Assembly (NCBI GenBank): GCA_020854785.1
Contig: JAHFZE010000167.1
Span: forward strand, 1-9,648
DNA: 9,648 bases
Direction of reading: 5' to 3'
DNA from: Methanomethylovorans sp.
GTDB lineage: Archaea > Halobacteriota > Methanosarcinia > Methanosarcinales > Methanosarcinaceae
Shown here: positions 1 through 5,990 of the stretch, piece after piece
Position numbering within the stretch: the first letter of the stretch is position 1
Layout of the letters: each line of letters starts with the position of its first letter
Notes under the pieces: model-generated
What the model saw: only the letters and a program-made list of their open reading frames with translations
What the model was told of the DNA's origin: nothing
Database searches by the model: none
Program-made: the position numbers and the translations under genes

Positions 1-530
1 ATCCTTCCATTTTGTCCGACAAAGATCTCGCAGTCTGTCTCCTTTTTTAACATGGAGACCATAGAACCGTTGTGTCCGATGACACGGGGTACCTTTGTGG
101 ACGGTACTTCAAGCAGCCGGCCACCTTTAATTTTCCTTAATCCTTTTTCTCGGAGGGTGAGTTCTATCTTCATGGATGCATCCACGTCCTTTATTCTGAG
201 GATAGCACAATCACCTATGTTAAATATCTCTCTCATCATAGATGATTCCACACGTCGGGGGTACTCTGACACATGCAGAAGACCATCATAAGGAGAACCG
301 ATATCAAAGATCCAGTTTGAAGAAGTTATCTCAAAAACAGTGCCTATGACAAAATCCTTCCTGGAAGGAATGTATTTTCCGGAGAATGGAATAACAGATA
401 TCCTGTTCTTTACATTAGCTACTCCATAAAGGAGAGAATATACTTTTCCCTCCTTTACATAGGTTCCGGAGCCAGATTCATCCGTATTTTCGGAAAGAAG
501 TTGACCCGGAACTACAATTTCTCTATCCAT
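1..530 (-). CDS. rrp4: Exosome RNA-binding subunit Rrp4 (3' end outside window)
   Basis: Rrp4 is a cap subunit of the archaeal exosome; it sits on the Rrp41/Rrp42 ring and feeds RNA to it. The first 176 residues are visible. They show the N-terminal PGQLL motif (residues 8-12), an S1-type beta barrel (about 60-130, with 'DGLLHVSEY' at 82-90) and the start of a KH domain with its GxxG loop as GHNG (152-155). The ATG at 530-528 is preceded by GAGG (538-541) with 7-nt spacing. That Shine-Dalgarno directly abuts the SBDS stop codon, so the two genes are 11 nt apart and probably translationally coupled. The rest of the KH domain and the expected downstream rrp41 and rrp42 lie beyond the left edge. 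The partial state is due to the window boundary; I see no frameshift. Identification rests on motif layout and operon position and is firm. Confidence 0.95.
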   Translation of the reverse strand, partial: MDREIVVPGQLLSENTDESGSGTYVKEGKVYSLLYGVANVKNRISVIPFSGKYIPSRKDFVIGTVFEITSSNWIFDIGSPYDGLLHVSEYPRRVESSMMREIFNIGDCAILRIKDVDASMKIELTLREKGLRKIKGGRLLEVPSTKVPRVIGHNGSMVSMLKKETDCEIFVGQNGR

Positions 531-541
531 TATCTAGCCTC

Positions 542-1234
542 TTATAAAAGTTTAGTTTCAGCATCACCCTTTGTAAGGTGGTTCACAAGACCGTAAAAAT
601 CGTTCTGCATACCTGCAGGCATTTTTACAACACCTACCCATGAGCCATCAGGCTGCCATTCTTCCTTGACCAGCGTACCAAACCGGGCAATCTCTCCATA
701 TGATTTTGGAGCATATTCTCCGGGCACTTTGACTGCTATTTGTACTTCCTCAAAACGGATAGGTATGATGGGGCGGATTGCCTTCATCACGATCATTACT
801 TGCTCGTCTACGGATTTAAATGGGTCTATATGCACTTTTGCCTCTTCCATGGCCTTCTCAATTCTTGAAGGGGGGTGTGGGGCTTTGGTCTGTGGGTTGA
901 TTGCATTCTGTGCGATCGTACTGACTATGCGCTTTGTCTTCTCATCAAGTATCTGCTTTCTCTGCTCCTTTGTTAATTGCAGTTCCCCATGTAAAATGAT
1001 CTCCTTTGAAATTATCAGGGCATCCAGTGTGCCAAATACATTGAGAAGATCCGATTCAGATGCATGTTCTCCCTGGCCAGCATCAGAAAAAATCGATTCC
1101 ACTGCAATGATCTCTTCGATCTTTACATCATCTCCTTTTTTCAATGCCAGTGCTCCCTCTGGCTCAACAAAGACCTCGTAATGGTTCTTTCCCTTCTTAA
1201 GCCTTGCAATTACGGATTCATCAAGAGATACCAT
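542..1234 (-). CDS. sbds: Ribosome maturation protein SBDS (Sdo1 family)
   Basis: This is the archaeal orthologue of the Shwachman-Bodian-Diamond protein. In eukaryotes it works with the EFL1 GTPase to release the anti-association factor (eIF6) from the large subunit; a similar role with aIF6 and EF-2 is inferred in archaea. The N-terminal FYSH domain is recognisable ('NHYEVFVEPEGALALKKG'), followed by a helical linker and a C-terminal ferredoxin-like domain with 'IRPIIPIRFEEVQIAVKVP'. I choose the ATG at 1234 (MVSLDES..., 230 aa). Archaeal homologues begin this way, and GGGGG lies 7 nt upstream. An in-frame ATG at 1258 would add 8 residues (MYESGGYE) but has no clear Shine-Dalgarno and lies upstream of the start site predicted from the TATA-like box at 1266-1275. 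The gene follows psmA and precedes rrp4, its usual place in euryarchaeal exosome operons. Confidence 0.95.
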   Translation of the reverse strand: MVSLDESVIARLKKGKNHYEVFVEPEGALALKKGDDVKIEEIIAVESIFSDAGQGEHASESDLLNVFGTLDALIISKEIILHGELQLTKEQRKQILDEKTKRIVSTIAQNAINPQTKAPHPPSRIEKAMEEAKVHIDPFKSVDEQVMIVMKAIRPIIPIRFEEVQIAVKVPGEYAPKSYGEIARFGTLVKEEWQPDGSWVGVVKMPAGMQNDFYGLVNHLTKGDAETKLL

Positions 1235-1265
1235 TTCATATCCCCCACTTTCATACATTGAGTAA

Positions 1266-1275
1266 TTTTATATAA
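1266..1275 (-). promoter_or_regulatory. Possible TATA box inside the operon, before SBDS
   Basis: The minus strand reads TTATATAAAA in the short psmA-SBDS gap. An archaeal start site about 25 nt downstream would fall near 1245, giving SBDS a very short leader that includes the GGGGG preceding its ATG at 1234. This is inferred from sequence match and spacing only; AT-rich gaps give such matches by chance, and no convincing BRE was identified. Confidence 0.35.
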
Positions 1276-1295
1276 CTTTATGTTATGTGAGCCAT

Positions 1296-2081
1296 TCACT
1301 CGCCAGCAGCTCCATTTTCGGAAACGGATCCAGTATCCTCTTTCACTTCCTTTTTCTGCTCTTCAAGGATTTTGGATACATATTCTTGCACTTCTTCTTC
1401 TGCAAGCTTGCGGAATGTACGGTCCTGTAGTGTAACTACGCCAACCTCCAGCGTTGCAGCGTCAAGCTTTCCTTCGGTGGACTTGTATAAGGCGGTCATA
1501 CCAAGCATAATTGCTTCATCAATGCTCAGATCCCCGCGATATTCAGCTTCGAACACTTCCATGAAAGTGTTCCTGCCTGCGCCAATGGCTGTGGCCTTAT
1601 ATTCCAGTAAGGCACCACTTGGATCGCTTTCAAATAGCCTTGGCCTGGTATCATCCACTCCTGCAATTAAAAGTGCAGTACCATAAGGTCTGACCCCTCC
1701 AAACTGAGTGTAGTTCTGTTTATGATCGCAGATCTTCTTTGCAAGTACTTCGACACCGATGTTCTCGTCATAGGATACTTTGTTGATCTGCGCTTCAACT
1801 CTGGCTCTGTCTACCAGTGAACGGGCATCGGCCACTAGTCCAGAGGTAGCAACACCTATGTGACTGTCTATCTGGAATATCTTTTCAATGGATTCAGCTT
1901 CAATCAGCCTGCTGGTAATTCTTTTATCCACAAGAAGTACAACGCCTTCCTTTGCCTTGATGCCAGCGGCAGTTGTTCCTCTTTTCACGGCTTCCCTAGC
2001 ATATTCCACCTGAAAGAGCCTTCCATCCGGACTGAATACTGTGATGGCACGATCATAACCCATCTGTGGCGTCATTTGCAT
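1296..2081 (-). CDS. psmA: 20S proteasome alpha subunit
   Basis: PsmA forms the outer seven-membered rings of the 20S proteasome, which gate entry to the proteolytic beta chamber. The protein is 261 aa. It carries the alpha-specific N-terminal gate: YDR at 9-11, '[20 protein letters not shown]' at 16-35 with Pro18 and Tyr27, and Lys67, which corresponds to the pocket lysine that binds HbYX tails of activating ATPases such as PAN. As expected for an alpha subunit there is no catalytic N-terminal Thr. The acidic C-terminal tail (about 240-261) is low complexity. The start at 2081 has an AGGAGA Shine-Dalgarno (2091-2096) 9 nt upstream. A TATA-like box overlaps the upstream rnp2 stop codon, so psmA may also be transcribed separately. 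The N-terminus closely matches what I remember of the Methanosarcina protein. The beta subunit is not in the window. Confidence 0.98.
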   Translation of the reverse strand: MQMTPQMGYDRAITVFSPDGRLFQVEYAREAVKRGTTAAGIKAKEGVVLLVDKRITSRLIEAESIEKIFQIDSHIGVATSGLVADARSLVDRARVEAQINKVSYDENIGVEVLAKKICDHKQNYTQFGGVRPYGTALLIAGVDDTRPRLFESDPSGALLEYKATAIGAGRNTFMEVFEAEYRGDLSIDEAIMLGMTALYKSTEGKLDAATLEVGVVTLQDRTFRKLAEEEVQEYVSKILEEQKKEVKEDTGSVSENGAAGE

Positions 2082-2150
2082 ATCTAATCATCTCCTATAA
2101 TTTTACAAACTGTCTATTCTTCGGCTCTGTTCTATGAACATTGTTATTAC

Positions 2151-2160
2151 TTATATATTA
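2151..2160 (-). promoter_or_regulatory. Candidate psmA promoter (TATA box)
   Basis: The minus strand reads TAATATATAA, whose first TAA in the 3' direction region coincides with the rnp2 stop codon (2151-2153). The predicted start is about 25 nt downstream, near 2130, giving a leader of about 49 nt that contains the AGGAGA Shine-Dalgarno. It sits in the longest gap of the operon (69 nt), which supports an extra promoter for psmA-SBDS-rrp4. No experimental support. Confidence 0.45.
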
Positions 2161-2516
2161 ATGTGCTCGGGTCTTGATATGGCTGCACACTGTATATACT
2201 TTTGTGTTGCACCTTTCACAGTTCCCGATATACCCAGTACATGCACTATTGCACGCTGACCGCTAATGGTGGTTATTGTGGCAAGCGCTGCACGAGATCT
2301 TTCTTCCATCCTGTGGGAACAACGAAGTATCCCTTTCTGTTTCCCAAAATCCAGCAATCTTATTCCGCATTCACTGGAACCTATATCACCATACAGTGAT
2401 CCAATGGCAGCGAATATCTCGCGTAATAGTTCCTCTCTGGATACTTCGAGTTCGGTAATTACCTCTATTGCAAGATAACGTTTTCTTTGTCTTAAACTGG
2501 AAGGAAGCGTTTTCAA
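2151..2516 (-). CDS. rnp2: RNase P protein component 2 (Pop5/Rpp14 family)
   Basis: Pop5 pairs with Rpp30 as a heterotetramer that supports the catalytic domain of archaeal RNase P RNA during tRNA 5'-end maturation. The 121-aa protein has the family's opening 'LPSSLRQRKRYLAIEV' and the later 'GILRCSHRMEERSRAALATI' block (about 61-80), and its length is normal for archaeal Pop5. The start codon is TTG (2516-2514). It overlaps the TGA of rnp3 as TTGA and is preceded by a strong AGGAGG with 7-nt spacing. No in-frame Met lies in the N-terminal block, since the next one is residue 70, so TTG is well supported. Adjacency to rnp3 matches the physical partnership of the two proteins. Confidence 0.93.
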   Translation of the reverse strand: MKTLPSSLRQRKRYLAIEVITELEVSREELLREIFAAIGSLYGDIGSSECGIRLLDFGKQKGILRCSHRMEERSRAALATITTISGQRAIVHVLGISGTVKGATQKYIQCAAISRPEHINI

Positions 2517-3250
2517 CAGAATTCCTCCTGTTTTTCAGGAGGTGTCTGCTCCTCTATTAGCTCCACACCATTCATGATAAAGCCATTAGCATTCCTTTTT
2601 GTTCTTAGGATCGCAGCAGGTGCAGCTGTCATGGCTCTGATTGCTTCTTCCTTTGTCATCCCGAACAAACTCGCTAATGCAATAAGCTCTCTTGGTCCCC
2701 GTATATCATAAATGGACCGTGCACCACTTGTCAACACCATGTGCGCTTCGAACTTCCTTACAAGCATCAGGCGCTGCTTTAGTTCTGATATCACAAGCAC
2801 TCTTTTTCCGCCTCTGTATCGTATCAGGGACCCAACATCAAACTCTATGGCAATACCTTTGTCAGCAGCAGATCTTGCGATCACATGATCCAAGCCACCG
2901 TCCTTGATACCAAAAGGCAAAGATAATATGTTCACGCCTGCGGTTTCAACCGCTGAACGATTTAGTTTGTCTGCTCCTCCTTCTACAATCACAAAGTCGA
3001 ACTTTTTAGAGTAGTGGCTTATCTGAGAATGAAGTTTAGCAGGATTGTCCTCGTGTATCTCTATTCCACGCACAAGATCAAAATAAGACTTATAAGGGCC
3101 AGTGTATGATGCAACTACTTTGCCATTGGGTACTTGTGTTATGCCTGCACCCTTAAAGCCAAAATGTGTTGCAAGTGAAAGGAATCTTTCCATTGAATGA
3201 TCATCTTCAGGTAGGTAACGTATACAGAGATCATAATATCCTTCAACCAA
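2513..3250 (-). CDS. rnp3: RNase P protein component 3 (Rpp30 family)
   Basis: Rpp30 is a TIM-barrel (PHP-like) protein that partners Pop5 in archaeal RNase P. The 245-aa sequence shows typical blocks: 'YYDLCIRYLPEDD' at the start, 'FDFVIVEGGADKLNRSAVE' (about 84-102), 'IAIEFDVGSLI' and 'GARSIYDIRGPRELIALASLFGM' near the end. The start is TTG at 3250-3248 with GGAGG 6 nt upstream, inside the end of the preceding gene, so the two genes overlap by 8 nt. The next in-frame Met is residue 20, too far in to replace TTG without losing the first strand. The C-terminal tail after about residue 225 (EEQTPPEKQEEFC) is hydrophilic and probably disordered. Confidence 0.93.
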   Translation of the reverse strand: MVEGYYDLCIRYLPEDDHSMERFLSLATHFGFKGAGITQVPNGKVVASYTGPYKSYFDLVRGIEIHEDNPAKLHSQISHYSKKFDFVIVEGGADKLNRSAVETAGVNILSLPFGIKDGGLDHVIARSAADKGIAIEFDVGSLIRYRGGKRVLVISELKQRLMLVRKFEAHMVLTSGARSIYDIRGPRELIALASLFGMTKEEAIRAMTAAPAAILRTKRNANGFIMNGVELIEEQTPPEKQEEFC

Positions 3251-3698
3251 ACAACTCCTCCACTATCTTTCCTGCCATTTCCCTGTTCTTAGGATATGTT
3301 TCTATCTTCACTTTAGCAGTTATAGCATCTGAGGATGAGACTATTTTCACACGGCCCATGTAAGCCTCTTGTTTATCGAACCTAAGATGGAATACCTGAT
3401 CATCATCAAGTCTGTCGGGCATTTCACTTCGAAGGGTCTCAATATCTTCCGATGTCATATTATTGTGGACGAACTTCGCGAAGGACAATGTGTCATGTTT
3501 ATGGTTAATCTGTATACTGAAAATAGTTATTGGATTCCCATAGTGTCCTTCAGCCTCAATAGCTTCAACTATCTCTGACAATGAACCGGGATCCTTATCC
3601 CTAAAAGAGTTCTTTAAAAATAAGCCCAGGGCATCCATGACCCTGGACCTTTCTTCTGTCGAGTGAGATATCACTCGCAAACTTATATGGTGGATCAC
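3243..3698 (-). CDS. DUF54-type RNA-binding protein (COG1325-like, predicted exosome-associated)
   Basis: This 151-aa protein matches the archaeal family annotated as RNA-binding protein or predicted exosome subunit (PF01877/COG1325), from its opening '[15 protein letters not shown]' and its constant place between L15e and the RNase P genes. The exact activity is not established; RNA binding in ribosome or tRNA maturation is the usual inference, and comparison with the family suggests a ferredoxin-like alpha/beta fold similar to ribosomal L5 or L11 relatives. The start is GTG at 3698-3696, overlapping the L15e TGA as GTGA. A weak AGGGG lies only 3-4 nt upstream, so translation probably depends on coupling to L15e. 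The end overlaps rnp3 by 8 nt. Confidence 0.88.
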   Translation of the reverse strand: MIHHISLRVISHSTEERSRVMDALGLFLKNSFRDKDPGSLSEIVEAIEAEGHYGNPITIFSIQINHKHDTLSFAKFVHNNMTSEDIETLRSEMPDRLDDDQVFHLRFDKQEAYMGRVKIVSSSDAITAKVKIETYPKNREMAGKIVEELFG

Positions 3699-4285
3699 TT
3701 GCCCCTGTTCATGTTAGACCTGATACTGGGCCGGTTCTTCTCGGTTCCCGTACCACGTTTACCCATGCCTCTGCCCTTTAAGCCGGCACTGGTCTTTCCG
3801 CGGAAGGCACGCCTCTTCTGACTGCCGTTGCAGATCCAATTAAGATTATTGTCGCTCTTGATCACAGGATGACTGGGGTCCACAAGGATCACTTCGTACC
3901 ACTTGGCTTTGCCATCCTCTCCTACCCAGTAAGAGTTGAGGACTTCCATGTTCGGGTATTTTCTGGATGCACGCTCTTCAGCTATTCTCTGAATGCTCTT
4001 GCCTGCAGTGGTCTTGTTCTTACCCATATTATGGCTGCGTCTTCCGCGAACATACCTTGGATTTCTGCGGCTTCCTCTTCTTACTTTTGCACGTACTACT
4101 ATTATTCCCTGCTTAGCCTTGTAACCGAGGGACCTCGCGCGGTCTATGCGGGTAGGCCTTCGGATCTTCACGATGGAACCCTGTTCTCTCCATTCCTGGA
4201 GTCTCTCCCATCTAAGGTCCTTGACATAGGTCTCATCAGGGTTCTTCCAAGCATCTCTAATATATCCATAAAAAGATTTTGACAA
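3695..4285 (-). CDS. rpl15e: 50S ribosomal protein L15e
   Basis: L15e is an archaeal/eukaryotic large-subunit protein embedded in 23S rRNA. The 196-aa length and the sequence are typical: '[17 protein letters not shown]' at the start, the very basic middle '[20 protein letters not shown]' and the tail '[21 protein letters not shown]'. The start is TTG at 4285-4283. The Shine-Dalgarno AAGGTGA (4292-4298) lies 6 nt upstream and itself contains an in-frame TGA, so no start further upstream is possible; the next in-frame Met is far inside the protein. TTG is therefore a forced assignment, unusual for such an abundant protein. It is the first gene of the exosome/RNase P/proteasome string and follows a structured leader. 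An autoregulatory role, common among ribosomal proteins, is a hypothesis only. Confidence 0.97.
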   Translation of the reverse strand: MSKSFYGYIRDAWKNPDETYVKDLRWERLQEWREQGSIVKIRRPTRIDRARSLGYKAKQGIIVVRAKVRRGSRRNPRYVRGRRSHNMGKNKTTAGKSIQRIAEERASRKYPNMEVLNSYWVGEDGKAKWYEVILVDPSHPVIKSDNNLNWICNGSQKRRAFRGKTSAGLKGRGMGKRGTGTEKNRPSIRSNMNRGK

Positions 4286-4369
4286 TTGTATTCACCTTGT
4301 TTCATTTAGAGTTTCACGGTTCAGCCTTTTTTGGCTACATTCCCACGGGATCTCTCCCGAATGAAACGA
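4286..4369 (-). ncRNA. Structured 5' leader of the L15e operon (candidate regulatory RNA)
   Basis: Read on the minus strand, the leader can be closed by an 8-bp perfect stem P1: GTTTCATT (4367-4360) with AATGAAAC (4306-4299). Inside, P2 is CGGGA-GAGA-TCCCG (4359-4346), a 5-bp stem with a GNRA-type loop directly stacked on P1. P3 is AGCC-A6-GGCT (4336-4323). The 3' strand of P1 ends one base before the AAGGTGA Shine-Dalgarno. A competing partner, GTGAAAC (4317-4311), can pair with the same 5' strand over 7 bp with one G-U pair. The start site predicted from the TATA box (about 4369) coincides with the first base pairs of P1. The pairings are seen in the sequence; function is inferred. I do not recognise a known riboswitch. 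Confidence 0.5.
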
Positions 4370-4389
4370 GACTACTACGCACATGATAT

Positions 4390-4398
4390 GATTTAAAT
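4390..4398 (-). promoter_or_regulatory. Candidate TATA box of the L15e-exosome operon
   Basis: The minus strand reads ATTTAAATC-like sequence preceded by an A-rich stretch (GGTAAAAAC) that could serve as BRE. A start about 25 nt downstream falls near 4369, exactly where the structured leader begins. It lies 42 nt after the stop of the upstream response-regulator gene, and no clear terminator separates them, so some read-through is possible. Confidence 0.5.
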
Positions 4399-4439
4399 GT
4401 TTTTACCAAACGCATCTCTTAATATTTTCGATTCTTCTA

Positions 4440-5447
4440 TCATTTTTTGTCATATGGCTGCTGATCCAGATACTCTGAGGCATTCTTCAGGGTTTCGGTC
4501 ATATTCGATATGTTTTGCATTATTTTCTCAATATATGCTATATTCTCTGTTTCAGTTTCCTGTTCGAGAAGTGCCTGCACACAATCCTGTATCTCGGAAA
4601 CCGGATCCAGCAAATCCTGGTTGAGTACTCCTGTGAACATTTCTCTCATTTCATTTAAATTCAGCAACAACTCATCTTTAATTTTAAGTTCAGTGATATC
4701 CTTTCCAGAACAGATCAACGCTTCTATATTTCCATTACTGTCGTATATCGGTGACTCGTTCCAGCTTACAATTATTGTTCCTCCGTCCTTCTTAAGGATC
4801 TTTTTCTCATTGAAGGGTGGAGTTTCGATCATCTTATCTATGATCTGATTGAATTCTTCTTTTTCTTTCTCCATGTCTTCAGGTAAGAACAGTACATCGA
4901 ACATATTTTGTCCAAGGAGTTCAAACTCATCATAACCAAGGGATTCATTTCCTGTCCGGTTCATAAGGTTGATCTTTTGATCTCGGTCCACTACCAGCAT
5001 TAAAACCCCAGCCACATCGATACACTGGTATGCATAATTACGTTCTGCCAGGATCCTGTCCTGGAGATGTTTTATTCTCGTAAGGGATTTCACACGGGTA
5101 ACAAGTTCAAGTCTATTTGCGGGCTTACTCAGGAATTCATCAGCTCCGGACTCAAGGCCTTTTATCTTCTCATCTTTGCCTGAAAGCGCAGTTACCATTA
5201 TAATGGGAATGAACTGGGTTTCTACTGAAGTCTTAAGCACTTTACAGACCTCATATCCGTTCATATCGGGCATCATAACATCAAGTATTATTACCGATGG
5301 TTTTTCGGACCTGGCCTTCTCAAGAGCCTCTTTTCCGTTATAAGCTCTGATTATTTCATAATCAGACTTGAGATAAAGTTCCATGAGATCTACGATAGCT
5401 GGCTCATCATCGACTACTAATACCCTGTCAAGATTTGATCCTATCAT
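4440..5447 (-). CDS. Orphan response regulator: receiver + PAS + degenerate HisKA-like C-terminus
   Basis: The 335-aa cytoplasmic protein starts with an intact CheY-like receiver (about 8-125): acidic pair Asp13/Asp14, phospho-acceptor Asp56 ('IILDVMMPDMNGYE'), Thr86 and Lys108 ('FLSKPA'). A PAS domain follows (about 136-235) with a PAC-like end ('ALICSGKDITELK', 243-255). The remaining ~80 residues are helical. 'MFTGVLNQDLLDPVSEIQD' (270-288) resembles a kinase H-box ('..SHDLRNPL..'), but Gln277 occupies the usual His position and no ATP-binding domain follows. It has no DNA-binding domain and no kinase beside it, so input and output are unknown; receiver-PAS proteins are common in Methanosarcinales. 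The ATG at 5447 has AGAGGT a few nt upstream. No transmembrane segment is visible. A protein-interaction or kinase-docking role is speculation. Confidence 0.9.
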   Translation of the reverse strand: MIGSNLDRVLVVDDEPAIVDLMELYLKSDYEIIRAYNGKEALEKARSEKPSVIILDVMMPDMNGYEVCKVLKTSVETQFIPIIMVTALSGKDEKIKGLESGADEFLSKPANRLELVTRVKSLTRIKHLQDRILAERNYAYQCIDVAGVLMLVVDRDQKINLMNRTGNESLGYDEFELLGQNMFDVLFLPEDMEKEKEEFNQIIDKMIETPPFNEKKILKKDGGTIIVSWNESPIYDSNGNIEALICSGKDITELKIKDELLLNLNEMREMFTGVLNQDLLDPVSEIQDCVQALLEQETETENIAYIEKIMQNISNMTETLKNASEYLDQQPYDKK

Positions 5448-5623
5448 GGTAACCTCTTCTGAAATCTGTTATTCAGGGAAGGATGTATGGATTTTTTGGA
5501 TTTGTTACTATAGAATATAAAGTTCCCTTTACAATATATATAATGTTTGCTTGCTGTCCTTTCAAAGACCTTAACATCACCTATCTCTCTGGACGCTTTA
5601 TTTCCATACATGTTACTATCCAT
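5444..5623 (-). CDS. Doubtful 59-aa small ORF overlapping the response-regulator start
   Basis: An ATG at 5623 opens 59 codons ending at a TGA that overlaps the response-regulator ATG as ATGA, the arrangement expected of coupled genes. The product (MDSNMYGNKASREIG..., with 'VKVFERTASKHYIYCKGNF' in the middle) matches nothing I know. AAAGG lies too close to this ATG; the internal ATG at 5611 has GGATGG upstream. A different frame starts at ATG 5635 behind a better Shine-Dalgarno (GAGGG, 6 nt) and reads MDKGWIVTCMEIKRPER before a stop; removing one GA from the GAGAGA tract would join it to this frame. The ORF also contains the TATA box proposed for the response regulator. It may be a decayed small gene or simply leader DNA. 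Confidence 0.25.
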   Translation of the reverse strand: MDSNMYGNKASREIGDVKVFERTASKHYIYCKGNFIFYSNKSKKSIHPSLNNRFQKRLP

Positions 5624-5759
5624 CCTTTATCCATCTAATTCCCTCATAAAGTCCATATATATTTCAATAAGTAAATAAGTATCGTATCACCTAAAAGTTC
5701 TAAAGCGGTAAATATTCATTGACAGCCATTATATGGCTTTTACAAGCCGCATTACATAT
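5448..5759. other. Intergenic region between tRNA-Trp and the response regulator
   Basis: Over 300 nt without a secure gene. It holds the two TATA-like boxes and the doubtful small ORF described separately. Beside the tRNA trailer are two mutually exclusive small hairpins on the minus strand: GGCTT-GTAA-AAGCC (5748-5735) and AGCCAT-ATA-ATGGCT (5738-5724), which share bases. No T-run follows them on the minus strand, so they are not classical terminators. I see nothing else convincing. Confidence 0.6.
5534..5541 (-). promoter_or_regulatory. Candidate TATA box of the response-regulator gene
   Basis: An uninterrupted TATATATA (minus strand context AACATTATATATATTG) predicts a start near 5512 and a leader of about 65 nt. 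A second AT-rich box at 5654-5661 (minus AAATATATATGG) could serve the doubtful small ORF upstream. Both are pattern matches only. Confidence 0.45.
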
Positions 5760-5764
5760 AAAAA
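5760..5764 (-). terminator. T-tract terminator after tRNA-Trp
   Basis: The minus strand reads A73 of the tRNA, then C, then TTTTT. A short T-run directly after the mature 3' end is the usual archaeal termination signal for a tRNA unit. The 3'-terminal CCA is not encoded. Confidence 0.55.
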
Positions 5765-5765
5765 G

Positions 5766-5953
5766 TGGGGTTGGTGAGATTTGAACTCACGATCGACGGG
5801 TCTCTCCGAACAAATGCTTTTCAGCATTCTGAGCACATATCAGTGCTCCAACGGTTCCTCACCGATAAGCCCCGTCGGGCAGATCTCAGTAGACCCGTTG
5901 TTCATCATCTATCCGCTGGAGCCCGTCGCCATGCCGGGCTAGGCCACAACCCC
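5766..5953 (-). tRNA. trnW: tRNA-Trp (anticodon CCA) with a 114-nt intron
   Basis: Exon 1 is 5953-5916 (38 nt) and exon 2 is 5801-5766 (36 nt); together they fold into a 74-nt cloverleaf. The acceptor is GGGGTTG/CAACCCC (7 bp), the D stem GCC/GGC, the anticodon stem ACGGG/CCCGT, the anticodon loop CTCCAGA with CCA at 34-36, and the T stem GTGAG/CTCAC around TTCAAAT. The discriminator is A73, normal for archaeal tRNA-Trp. The intron lies between 37 and 38. The splice motif is a clear bulge-helix-bulge: CUCC (32-35) pairs with GGAG (5807-5804), flanked by 3-nt bulges AG|C and AG|A, each cut after its second base. The anticodon stem lies on one side and GGAUA/UGUUC on the other, as required by the archaeal splicing endonuclease. 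Tryptophan identity is firm. Confidence 0.97.
5802..5915 (-). ncRNA. Box C/D 2'-O-methylation guide RNA within the tRNA-Trp intron
   Basis: Motifs in order on the minus strand: box C ATGATGA (5908-5902), guide 1 (5901-5890, 12 nt), box D' CTGA (5889-5886), a 23-nt spacer with hairpin GCCC-GACG-GGGC, box C' GTGAGGA (5862-5856), guide 2 (5855-5844, 12 nt), box D CTGA (5843-5840). By the 'fifth base upstream of D' rule, guide 2 targets C34 and guide 1 targets C39. Guide 2 pairs with the unspliced precursor over 10 bp across the 5' splice site, but less with the spliced tRNA. Known biology: in Haloferax volcanii this intron guides Cm34 and Um39 with L7Ae, Nop5 and fibrillarin. After box D a 6-bp GAAA hairpin (5828-5813) leads back to the splice motif. 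Confidence 0.92.
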
Positions 5954-5990
5954 AGATAGGTGTATCCCTCTGAATACATCTTATCAGTCA

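Noticed and set aside
666..1181. Long plus-strand frame opposite SBDS, and similar frames opposite psmA, cobT and proS
   Set aside because: These are antisense shadows of well-identified genes with no recognisable motifs.
5765..5959. Open frame on the plus strand through the tRNA-Trp locus
   Set aside because: It is the complement of a structurally validated tRNA and its intron; no Shine-Dalgarno or recognisable product.
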